From positions 1 through 62,997 of the forward strand of contig JABDKN010000104.1 of the NCBI GenBank assembly GCA_013002205.1: a stretch of 62,997 nt of DNA. The letters run 5' to 3'. This document shows positions 29,959-37,798 of this stretch, in pieces (the stretch's first letter is position 1; every line of letters starts with the position of its first letter). The DNA comes from Granulosicoccus sp. Lineage in GTDB: Bacteria > Pseudomonadota > Gammaproteobacteria > Granulosicoccales > Granulosicoccaceae. Below the pieces are notes generated by a model. It was not told the DNA's origin. It ran no database searches and worked only from the letters and a program-made list of their open reading frames with translations. The position numbers and the translations under genes were made by a program.

Positions 29959-30194
29959 GGTGTGGTTCTCCTCGGGATGGTAGGAACAGCAACAATCGAG
30001 CGCAGAGCGTACTCTAACCCACAGCAGGGAGGGATGATTGCGCCACATGGCGGTAGGCGACTTGGTCCACGGATGAGCGTGGCAACAGCCCCGGAAGCAC
30101 GCGATCGGGAGGTCAATGTATCGACAGCACCACCGCTTGCAAGGTACATTGGATGTGTATAAACCTGATCGAGGATAATTTCCGGGAGAGCCAC

Positions 30195-30509
30195 GTGGAG
30201 CAAATTGCATTCAGGATGCAACTCAACCCTGGCCAGCTTGCCGAATACAGGAAACGTCATGATGAAATCTGGCCAGAGCTGATCGCCCTGCTGAAAGAGT
30301 CAGGTATTTCGGACTACTCCATATTCTTTCATGAGGAATCCGGCGGATTGTTTGCCGTGCTGAAAAGAAGTGCGGCCCATTCGATGGACACCCTGGCACA
30401 GCAGGCGATCATGCAACGCTGGTGGAACCACATGGCGGATATCATGGTGACCGGTGCAAATGATGAACCGGTGGTAGAGCCGATGGAACGCGTATTTCAT
30501 CTGGCATGA
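30195..30509 (+). CDS. rhaM: L-rhamnose mutarotase
   Basis: RhaM (RhaU in rhizobia) interconverts the alpha and beta anomers of L-rhamnose so the isomerase gets its preferred form. From a GTG at 30195, with GGGAGAG six bases upstream, it has 104 residues, the same as E. coli RhaM. The catalytic His22 is present (YRKRHDEIWPEL), as are the paired Trp in RWWNHMADIM. It is the first of the rhamnose genes but on the opposite strand to rhaK, with which it converges. In R. leguminosarum the mutarotase is inside the transporter operon. Confidence 0.92.
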   Translation: MEQIAFRMQLNPGQLAEYRKRHDEIWPELIALLKESGISDYSIFFHEESGGLFAVLKRSAAHSMDTLAQQAIMQRWWNHMADIMVTGANDEPVVEPMERVFHLA

Positions 30510-30588
30510 GGTAGTCGGCAAACCGGCACTGGATGGAATTCGGGCTGATGCCGGAAAATTGCCCGTTGGGTAGTGTTGCGTGGATGAT

Positions 30589-31995
30589 CTACCGGGTGGC
30601 GTACACGGCCGCCTGCCAGCGCTGCGCGTAGTCACGCAACCATCGCTGCTCTACATCGTCTATGACCACATCATGCCCAGCCGGCATGTGATCAGGCCGT
30701 GCGATGAGCATCGCAGCACCCACGCTGGTCCCGGTCATGCTCGTACTGACCAGTACGGGTCTTCCGCAAACGGCTCGCAGCATGCGTGTGAACACCGCAT
30801 CGTGCGCAAGGGGGCCTTCAACATGAATGGGGCCCTGCGCTCCAATCAGTGACAGGCATTCAGCGCTCATCAGTGCAAGGTACAGTGAGATGCAGCAGTA
30901 ACGCTGTGCGGGATCTGTTGTCCTGGCTGACTTGAGCCAGGTAAATTCCGCGTCCGGGTACGGGCCTGTCTTCTGTACCGCTGTGGGCATGATCATCGCC
31001 GTGTCGTCGATTTCCGTTCGCAACAACGCACCATAGGCGGCTGCCTGCGTACCGGGGTTCGATTCGAAGCGATGCACTTCCTGATCGATGATCAATTGTC
31101 GTTCCCGACCTCCCATGAATCGGGAGGAGGCCACCGGGTCCCCGTAGGCATTGACGTTGTACAGACAATCGCGTTTCTCACTCAACGCCACGTTTTCACC
31201 GCCGATGTTCATGCAGATGATCCAGGTTCCAGTAGAGACCACACTGAAGCACGTCTGGCCCGACAGTAGATGTGGAACCAGCGATGCGTTGGAATCGTGA
31301 ATACCGGTGTGAACTGCAGTCCCGGGTTCCAGTCCAGTGCGCCTGCAGAACTCAGCCGTGAGAGTTCCCAGGGCCTGGCCCGAGGGTACATTGGGAGGCA
31401 TCAGGCTGGTCCAGTGCATGCGCTCTATCAGTGTGGAGAATCGCCTCTGGTGCGGGGCGTACAGATCCGTATGCGCCCCCAGTGAGGAGACGTCGTTGCA
31501 GCGTATGCCGGACAGGCGATGAATCCAGTATTGAGGCCACGTCAGGATACAGTCCGTACGGGCAAATGCCGCCGGCTGCGTCGATGCCTGCCAGAACAAC
31601 TGGGCTCCGATGTTCAGACCGTTGGGCAGCCGTGGTGATCCGGTTTCGGAGTAGGGAGGCCGAATGGCCTCGTATTCGTCAGCGAGCGCGTCTGGTCCGT
31701 CGAACTCATAGTCGAGAACAGGCAAGGCCAGTTGGCCACCGCTGTCGATCAGAGCTGCCGTGGCCCCGTGCGTGGTCACGGTAACGGCGTTGATGTCCTC
31801 GAGTCTCGCCAGTTCCCGGAGGGAGTTGATGACGAATTCCTCGATGATCCGATCATCCAGGTGGGGATAGAGTCCATCCTCGCTGGTGGCCGCCGGTGTA
31901 GTGATCACCTCCAGTTCGGTGGCCGCCCGCGTATCCACCAGTGCCACCTTGGAATTGGTCTTGCCAAGGTCGATGACGGCAACATGCCCGTTCAT
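30589..31995 (-). CDS. rhaK: FGGY sugar kinase, rhamnulokinase of the RhaK type
   Basis: It phosphorylates L-rhamnulose using ATP. From the ATG at 31995 the protein has 468 residues with the FGGY first motif VAVIDLGKTNSKVALVDT and a second conserved region around LVPHLLSGQTCFSVVSTGTW. R. leguminosarum RhaK shows the same context; in that organism the kinase is also needed for the function of the ABC transporter. The start is 4 bases after the rhaQ stop, so expression is linked to the transporter. The frame extends to 32070 but overlaps rhaQ. Confidence 0.88.
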   Translation of the reverse strand: MNGHVAVIDLGKTNSKVALVDTRAATELEVITTPAATSEDGLYPHLDDRIIEEFVINSLRELARLEDINAVTVTTHGATAALIDSGGQLALPVLDYEFDGPDALADEYEAIRPPYSETGSPRLPNGLNIGAQLFWQASTQPAAFARTDCILTWPQYWIHRLSGIRCNDVSSLGAHTDLYAPHQRRFSTLIERMHWTSLMPPNVPSGQALGTLTAEFCRRTGLEPGTAVHTGIHDSNASLVPHLLSGQTCFSVVSTGTWIICMNIGGENVALSEKRDCLYNVNAYGDPVASSRFMGGRERQLIIDQEVHRFESNPGTQAAAYGALLRTEIDDTAMIMPTAVQKTGPYPDAEFTWLKSARTTDPAQRYCCISLYLALMSAECLSLIGAQGPIHVEGPLAHDAVFTRMLRAVCGRPVLVSTSMTGTSVGAAMLIARPDHMPAGHDVVIDDVEQRWLRDYAQRWQAAVYATR

Positions 31996-31999
31996 CAGC

Positions 32000-33073
32000 C
32001 TAGCCTGGAACCACGGCCTTGCGCCTGTTGCCCAGCCGCCTGAACACGATGGGCAGGGCAATGACACCAATCAACAGCAACCCGACGAAGATCGACATGA
32101 CGATCCCGGGTACGTTCAGGAGCCCGAGGCCGAACGTCACCATGCCCATGACCAGTGCGGCTATCAGCACGCCGGCAATGGTGCCTGAGCCGCCCAGGAT
32201 GTTGACCCCGCCAAGAACCACCATCGTGACGATTTCCAGTTCCCATCCCACGGCAATGGAGGGGCGTGTGGATCCGAGTCGCGATGTCAGGCAGATGGCG
32301 GCAATCGCCGACAGGAGACCGGTCAGGACGAACAGTATGAACTTGACACGTGGAACACGTATGCCGGAGAACAGGGCGGCGGTCGGATTGTTCCCGATAG
32401 CAAACACGGCGCGTCCGAAGCTGGTGCGATGCAGAAGGATATAAAAGAACAGGGCAATGATCATGAACAGCACCAGTTCGACGGTAATCACCCACCATAC
32501 GTAACCCTGTCCGAACCAGGCAAATGAGGCCGGGTATCCCGCGTAAGCCTTATCCCCCAGGATGATATAGGCAATACCGCGGAACAATGACAGGGTACCG
32601 ATCGTGACCACGATGGAGGGCAGGCCGAGCAGTGCAACCAGCACACCGTTGAACGCGCCGCACAACATTCCGATCACCAGAGCGACGGCTATCAGGACAG
32701 GTGTGTCGGCACCCAGTTGCACCGCAAAGCCCATAGAGGTGGATACCAGGGCGATGATGGACGCTACGGACAGATCGATTTCACCGGAAATGATGACCAG
32801 TGCCATGGCGAACGCAATCATGGCTTTTTCGGTAAAGTTGAAGGTGGCATCAGAGAGGTTCCAGGGATCCAGAAAGTAGGGTGACGCCTGCGCATTGAGT
32901 AAGAAGATCATCAGGCCGACCAGCAGAAGCAGTGCTTCCCAACTACCGACGATCCGCTTGAAGCGACTGCGCATGCGATCAGGGATTACGCGAACACTCC
33001 CCGGCGCCGCGCCCTGCGCCGCGTGTCCCATCCGCTGCCCGTCGTCCAAACCGTCTGTGGATGGATTGGTCAC
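32000..33073 (-). CDS. rhaQ: Rhamnose ABC transporter permease RhaQ
   Basis: A 357-residue BPD_transp_2 inner-membrane permease of the ribose/xylose type, about nine or ten helices, with a charged hydrophilic N-terminal extension of about 45 residues. The GTG start overlaps the rhaP stop (GTGA). Conserved features include EIDLSVASIIALVS (cf. IDLSVG) and GGVNILGGSGTIAGVLIAA. The two permeases probably make a heterodimer. Confidence 0.88.
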   Translation of the reverse strand: MTNPSTDGLDDGQRMGHAAQGAAPGSVRVIPDRMRSRFKRIVGSWEALLLLVGLMIFLLNAQASPYFLDPWNLSDATFNFTEKAMIAFAMALVIISGEIDLSVASIIALVSTSMGFAVQLGADTPVLIAVALVIGMLCGAFNGVLVALLGLPSIVVTIGTLSLFRGIAYIILGDKAYAGYPASFAWFGQGYVWWVITVELVLFMIIALFFYILLHRTSFGRAVFAIGNNPTAALFSGIRVPRVKFILFVLTGLLSAIAAICLTSRLGSTRPSIAVGWELEIVTMVVLGGVNILGGSGTIAGVLIAALVMGMVTFGLGLLNVPGIVMSIFVGLLLIGVIALPIVFRRLGNRRKAVVPG

Positions 33074-34047
33074 AATTTCTCTGCCTGTTTGAGAATGATT
33101 CGTCCGGGCCGCCTTTCAGTCCGGGCATTGAGTGTTACCGCGATGATGATGGCACTGCCGGATATGGCCTGTTGCCAGAACGGGGAAATGTCCACGACCG
33201 GCAGCGCATTCTTGATGACGCCAAGGAACAGCGCACCCAGGACAGCTCCGGTCACGGTACCCATGCCACCGGCGATGCTGATGCCACCGATGACACAGGC
33301 GGCTACGACATCCAGTTCAAAACCACCGGCAACGTCCACATAGGCTACCGCGTAGCGGGATACCCACAGATAACCGGCCAGCCCTGCCAGAGCGCCTGCC
33401 AGGACGAACGCCTTGAAACGCGTTCGACCGACATCTATTCCGGTGTAAACGGCAGCATTCGGGTTGCCGCCAACCGCATAAAACGCGCGACCGGTTGCGG
33501 TGAGATTGATGATGAGCGCAACGATACCGATGACTGCAATGGCGCACCAGGAGAGCAGGGAAAGTCCGAGGAAAAAAGAACGCGGCAGGCTCTTGAAGGT
33601 GTCGCTCATCTCATGCGCATTCACCCACTGTCCATCCGATATCAGGAAAATGATGCCGCGGAAGATGGTCAGGGTGCCCAGGGTGACGACGATAGGCGGG
33701 ATGTCGAGTTTCCATACCAGCAGGCCATTGATGCTGCCGAGCGCAGCACCTGCCAGTATGGCCATGAGAATCAGCAACGGAATCGGTATCCCGGGTGCAC
33801 TGGCGTTCACCATGGCTGAAGCCATGCCCACCAGGGCCAGGTTGGAGGCCATGGACAGATCGATACAGCGGGTCAGGATGACCATCATCTGGCCCAGCGC
33901 AAGAATCAGCAATATTGACGTATCGTTGAATACGCCCAGCAGGGAAGCGGGTGATGCGAAGGCGGGAAAGCGCAGATAGACCACGAAGACGATAGCAGCC
34001 AGTGCATACCCGAGCAAGGCATCGCGCGACAGCGCAAGTGATTTCAT
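33070..34047 (-). CDS. rhaP: Rhamnose ABC transporter permease RhaP
   Basis: A 325-residue permease, the partner of RhaQ. The family pattern is seen in RCIDLSMASNLALVGMASAM and GGISIAGGMGTVTGAVLGAL. ATGA overlap with rhaT upstream and GTGA overlap with rhaQ downstream show tight translational coupling. Confidence 0.88.
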   Translation of the reverse strand: MKSLALSRDALLGYALAAIVFVVYLRFPAFASPASLLGVFNDTSILLILALGQMMVILTRCIDLSMASNLALVGMASAMVNASAPGIPIPLLILMAILAGAALGSINGLLVWKLDIPPIVVTLGTLTIFRGIIFLISDGQWVNAHEMSDTFKSLPRSFFLGLSLLSWCAIAVIGIVALIINLTATGRAFYAVGGNPNAAVYTGIDVGRTRFKAFVLAGALAGLAGYLWVSRYAVAYVDVAGGFELDVVAACVIGGISIAGGMGTVTGAVLGALFLGVIKNALPVVDISPFWQQAISGSAIIIAVTLNARTERRPGRIILKQAEKL

Positions 34048-35600
34048 GCCGCTTCCCCGATACCTGCTGCGGCGCGCACCAGATGCTCGGGTGAGGCCTG
34101 CTCGCGGGTGAATTCCGCCACCCGGCGGCCCTCGCGCATGACGATGATGCGATCACTCATGCCCAGAATTTCGGGGATCTCTGATGACACCATGATCACC
34201 GCCAGACCCTGTGCAGTGAGCTCACGCATGAACGCATGCACTGCGGCTTTGGAACCGATGTCGATGCCTTTGGTTGGTTCATCGAGAATGATGACCAGTG
34301 GTCTGGTCGCCAGCCATTTGGCGATGACCACTTTCTGCTGATTTCCACCGGAGAGTTCACCGACATGCTGATCAAGTGATGCAGCCCTGAGTTCCAGGCG
34401 CTGCGTGTATTCGCGAGCCAGTGCGAATTCTTCCGCTACTTGCACAAAGCCTCTGCTCGATGTTTTACGCAGCGATGGCAAGGCCACATTGTCGACGATA
34501 CCCAGTGCGGTGATTGCGCCTTGCCTGCCTCGATCCTCCGGTACATAGACCAGACCGCGCGCGATGGCATCGGCAGGACTTGAAGGGGTCAGTGTGACAC
34601 CGTCGATTTCCAGTACGCCGGTGCTTGGCCTGGTAATGCCGAACAGGGATTGCATGCATTCACTGCGGCCTGCACCCACCAGTCCATAGAATCCAAGTAT
34701 CTCCCCACGACGCAACTCGAAACTGATGTCATCGAATTCGGTCGGGTGGGAATACCCCTTGACGCGCATGATCACTTCACCCGGCGAACTGGTTTGCGGT
34801 GGGAACACACTCTCCACTGAGCGTCCCACCATCATCGCCACCAGCGCGTCCGGATCGGTTTCACTGATCAGGCCACTGCCGGCCATTTCCCCGTCACGGA
34901 ACACGGTATAGCGATCGGCGATACGAAAAATCTCGTCGAATTTGTGGCTGATGAAGAGTATGGCTTTACCATCGTCACGCAGCCGTTCTACCAGCAGGTA
35001 CAGCTCTTCAATTTCCTTGTGCGACAGGGCGGCCGTGGGCTCATCCATGACGACCACGCGCGCATCGATGGACAAGGCTCGCGCAATGGCGACCAGGTGC
35101 TTGTTGGCGATACCCAGGTCACGCAGTTTCACCCTTGCGTCGAATGAGGCTCCCATACGCTGTAACAGTTCATCAGAGAGTCTATACAACTGCTCCCAGT
35201 CCACCAGGCCGAGGCGCCCGCGCGGTGCATGCCCGATATAAATGTTCTCGGCAACGGACAATTCGTCGAAAAGTACGGTCTCCTGGTGAATGGCCGTGAT
35301 ACCGGCGTCCGCGGCATCGTGGGGGGTGGCCAGCGTCCGTGCCTGCTCATCCAGAACCAGCGTGCCTGCATCAGGTTGATGGATACCGGTCAGTATCTTG
35401 ACCACGGTGGATTTGCCGGCACCGTTTTCTCCGACCAGCGCAGTGACCTGGCCTGCATACAACTCCAGAGAGACATCGGACAATGCCTTGACACCAGGGA
35501 ATATCTTGGTGACACCACTCATCCGCAGCACTGGCTGATCATTCTGCAGTGCAGGCGGCCGGGCCTGTGTCAGTCCGTGTGCTGATCGAGGTGGGTTCAA
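34044..35600 (-). CDS. rhaT: Rhamnose ABC transporter ATPase RhaT
   Basis: A 518-residue sugar-type double ATPase of the RbsA class. The first module has Walker A GENGAGKST and VVMDEPTAALS; the second has the usual degenerate P-loop GLVGAGRSE, with LSGGNQQK and VIILDEPTKGID. The order RhaS-T-P-Q is that of the R. leguminosarum transporter. It starts about 103 bases after the rhaS stop, across a strong stem-loop. Confidence 0.9.
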   Translation of the reverse strand: MNPPRSAHGLTQARPPALQNDQPVLRMSGVTKIFPGVKALSDVSLELYAGQVTALVGENGAGKSTVVKILTGIHQPDAGTLVLDEQARTLATPHDAADAGITAIHQETVLFDELSVAENIYIGHAPRGRLGLVDWEQLYRLSDELLQRMGASFDARVKLRDLGIANKHLVAIARALSIDARVVVMDEPTAALSHKEIEELYLLVERLRDDGKAILFISHKFDEIFRIADRYTVFRDGEMAGSGLISETDPDALVAMMVGRSVESVFPPQTSSPGEVIMRVKGYSHPTEFDDISFELRRGEILGFYGLVGAGRSECMQSLFGITRPSTGVLEIDGVTLTPSSPADAIARGLVYVPEDRGRQGAITALGIVDNVALPSLRKTSSRGFVQVAEEFALAREYTQRLELRAASLDQHVGELSGGNQQKVVIAKWLATRPLVIILDEPTKGIDIGSKAAVHAFMRELTAQGLAVIMVSSEIPEILGMSDRIIVMREGRRVAEFTREQASPEHLVRAAAGIGEAA

Positions 35601-35627
35601 GAGATGATTCTCGGCGGTACAGGATTT

Positions 35628-35693
35628 GTCATGACATCACCAGATCCTTTCAGGTGGCTGGCCTGCCGGTAAAAGGATCTGGTGTTTCATGAC
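35628..35693 (-). other. Long stem-loop between rhaS and rhaT
   Basis: A perfect 13-bp stem (35638-35650 with 35672-35684, CACCAGATCCTTT with its complement) is extended after a small internal bulge by a further 7 bp (35628-35634 with 35687-35693). The loop is 21 bases. No T-run follows on the minus strand, so it is not a standard terminator. A 3'-end stabiliser or partial transcription barrier that raises binding-protein level over ATPase level is likely, as in other binding-protein operons (inference). Confidence 0.82.
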
Positions 35694-35703
35694 TTGCCAG
35701 GAA

Positions 35704-36705
35704 CTAGAAGATATCCTTGAAGTCGTTGATGTTGGATGCGTCATAGACGAACGGATCCGCCATCGCACCTTCGCGATTTTCGTCCAGTGTGACGCTCCCA
35801 AGACGTCCCATGCCGATTGCGCCGCCGGGCTCAGCGCTCGCTTCACCCTTGGCCAGGTTGTAGGCAATCATGGTGGCGGCATAACCCAGGTCGATGGGAT
35901 TCCATATGGCGAATGACCTGGATGCACCGGAGTCCACGTGCGCGGCCATCTCCGAAGGCAAGCCAAGCCCTGTGACGTTTATCTCTCCGGCCTTGCCTGC
36001 ATCGGAAACAGCCTGGGCTGCTGCCACTATTCCCACCGAGGTGGGTGCAATGATGGCTTTCAGGTCCGGGTGTGATGACATGAGGCCTTGTGCTTCCCGA
36101 TAGCTCTTGTCGGACAGGTCATCACCATAGACGGTCGCAACGACTTCGATGCCGGGGTAGTTACCGACAACCTTGTTCATCTCCTCGATCCAGATATTCT
36201 GGTTGGTTGCCGTTGCCGAGGCGGACAGCACAGCTACCTTGCCACCATCGGGCAGGTTGTCCGCCGCCATTTTTATGATCATATTGCCGATCAGCGGATT
36301 GGAGGACGGATTCAGGTGCATCTGACGCCCCTCGGGAGCAACACCCGAATCCCAGGAAATCACGGTGATGCCGCGATCCATGGCTTTCTTCAATGCTGGC
36401 ACCAGCGCATCCTGGTCATTGGCTGACACGGCAATCGCATCCACTTTCTGTGCGATCAGGGAATTGATGACCTCTATCTGGCCCTCTGCGGTCGTGTCCG
36501 TGGGTCCAGTGTAGATTATCTCGACACCGCCGAGCTCAGCGGCGGCCTCCTCGGCACCTTTTGCGGCAGCCTCGAAAAATCCGATGCCCAGCGCCTTGAC
36601 GACCAGCGCAATCCGCATGTCCTGCGCATGCGCTGGTGATAATACAAGGCCGGTAGCGATGGTCGTGCCCAGTAAAAATCTGGTGAAGTGCTTTATCATA
36701 GTCAT
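35704..36705 (-). CDS. rhaS: Rhamnose-binding periplasmic protein RhaS
   Basis: A 333-residue Peripla_BP_4 sugar-binding protein. A signal peptide ends at PAHA (about residue 27) and the mature chain starts with QDMRIALVVKALGIGFF. Sugar-binding-type elements include AISANDQDALVPALKKAMD-like and TVISWDSGV sequences. AAGGGA lies 5 bases before the ATG at 36705. It is separated from rhaR by 103 bases, enough for its own promoter. Confidence 0.9.
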   Translation of the reverse strand: MTMIKHFTRFLLGTTIATGLVLSPAHAQDMRIALVVKALGIGFFEAAAKGAEEAAAELGGVEIIYTGPTDTTAEGQIEVINSLIAQKVDAIAVSANDQDALVPALKKAMDRGITVISWDSGVAPEGRQMHLNPSSNPLIGNMIIKMAADNLPDGGKVAVLSASATATNQNIWIEEMNKVVGNYPGIEVVATVYGDDLSDKSYREAQGLMSSHPDLKAIIAPTSVGIVAAAQAVSDAGKAGEINVTGLGLPSEMAAHVDSGASRSFAIWNPIDLGYAATMIAYNLAKGEASAEPGGAIGMGRLGSVTLDENREGAMADPFVYDASNINDFKDIF

Positions 36706-36808
36706 TCAATCCCTTTTCAAGTGGTTATCAGATACTGCTTCTTTGTTGACATACCCGCCCGCCGGGCAGGTGGGCATGTCGCCAATGGCAATCATGATGC
36801 ACAGGTGT

Positions 36809-37639
36809 TCATCCGGTTGCCGAAGGTAGGGTTGCCTCATCGACACAGAGAGTCTGTGATGAGGACTTCAGGGTAGCCACCACCACTCTGATGTCATGTC
36901 GTTCCAGCATGTTCACCGATGCATCGTCGATTCGTTCATCGGTGACAAGTACATCGATCCTGTCCAGCGAGCAGATAAGCAGCGATGATCTACGCTTGAA
37001 TTTGGAGGAATCTGCCAGTACGACGAGTTCGTCGGCCTGCTTCATCAATTTCTGTTCGCTCTGTATGACCAGCGGATCCGATTCCATCAATCCGAGACGC
37101 CCCACGCTGTGAGCGCCCATGAACATGCGTCTTGCACAGAAGTTTCCGGTTACATCGTTCTCGAATGGGCAGAGAATGATGTTCTGTTCCCTGTACAGCG
37201 TGCCACCCGGGAGCGTCAGCTGATTCTTGGAGTGTTTCAGCAGGTGTTCGGCTATCGGGAACGAGTTGGTGAAGATCTGCAGACGCCGGGTTGTGAGCAG
37301 GTGAACCATCTGGTAGGTGGTGGTGCCACCATTGATGATCACATCATCGCCGTCGCTGCACAGTGCCACGGCTTCGCGGGCGATGGCCCGTTTCTCCACT
37401 ACGTGCAGGCCCTGGTTGACGCTGAAGGGTCGCCCGGCCAGCGGGGCGCTGGCCGGTGGATGCAGGGCTTCGGCACCCCCGCGAACCCGTCTGAGCGCCT
37501 TGGCCATGTGCAGGGAGGCGATGTCCCGTCGAATGGTCGCCTCTGAGGAATCGGTCAGTTCCACCAGTTCGGCGACGGTTGCGACAGGTTTTTCCTGAAT
37601 GGCAGAAAGAATGATCTTGCGTCGTTCGCGTTCGTGCAT
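36809..37639 (-). CDS. rhaR: DeoR-family regulator RhaR
   Basis: A 276-residue repressor of sugar metabolism. The N-terminal winged helix (about 5-60) contains the DeoR signature: VAELVELTDSSEATIRRDIASL. The C-terminal DeoRC sensor domain includes VIINGGTTTYQM and LPGGTLY, which bind phosphorylated sugars. RhaR is the DeoR-type negative regulator of the R. leguminosarum rhamnose genes. It is divergent from rhaD, so it probably controls the shared intergenic region. GGAG precedes the ATG. Confidence 0.88.
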   Translation of the reverse strand: MHERERRKIILSAIQEKPVATVAELVELTDSSEATIRRDIASLHMAKALRRVRGGAEALHPPASAPLAGRPFSVNQGLHVVEKRAIAREAVALCSDGDDVIINGGTTTYQMVHLLTTRRLQIFTNSFPIAEHLLKHSKNQLTLPGGTLYREQNIILCPFENDVTGNFCARRMFMGAHSVGRLGLMESDPLVIQSEQKLMKQADELVVLADSSKFKRRSSLLICSLDRIDVLVTDERIDDASVNMLERHDIRVVVATLKSSSQTLCVDEATLPSATG

Positions 37640-37660
37640 GCTGATCTCCGTTCACAACAG

Positions 37661-37688
37661 ATAATACGCAGCGTCGCAGAAGAGTCAA
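37661..37688 (-). promoter_or_regulatory. Sigma70-type promoter of rhaR
   Basis: On the minus strand TTGACT (37683-37688) and TATTAT (37661-37666) are separated by 16 bases and lie about 22 bases before the rhaR start codon. The -35 element overlaps the GTCAATC half-site cluster, so autoregulation is likely. Confidence 0.65.
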
Positions 37689-37757
37689 TCATTTTCAATC
37701 AAATACCGTCAAATTAATTCTATTACGATCAAAAATGATTGACAACGATCGTCAATC
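37684..37757. promoter_or_regulatory. GTCAATC operator cluster between rhaR and rhaD
   Basis: Five copies or near copies of a GTCAATC half-site occur in 74 bases: 37684 and 37694 (one helical turn apart), 37708 (GTCAAAT), 37737 (reverse, GATTGAC) and 37751. The first and fourth sit in a perfect 12-bp inverted repeat, GTCAATCATTTT at 37684-37695 and its complement at 37732-37743, centred at about 37714. A TTGACA at 37739 with a weak TAATTC could be the rhaD promoter. Binding by RhaR is an inference from position. Confidence 0.65.
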
Positions 37758-37798
37758 GCGTAATTCTTGCACATCGTTTCTACGGTGGAAGGGCAGTG

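Noticed and set aside
30130-30160. A TTGCAA/TATAAA pair as rhaM promoter
   Set aside because: Spacing of 15 bases and poor -35; not convincing enough to list.
33061-33819. A 252-codon open frame opposite rhaP
   Set aside because: It has biased, low-complexity composition (many Asp, Gly, Arg) and lies wholly inside a well-supported permease gene.
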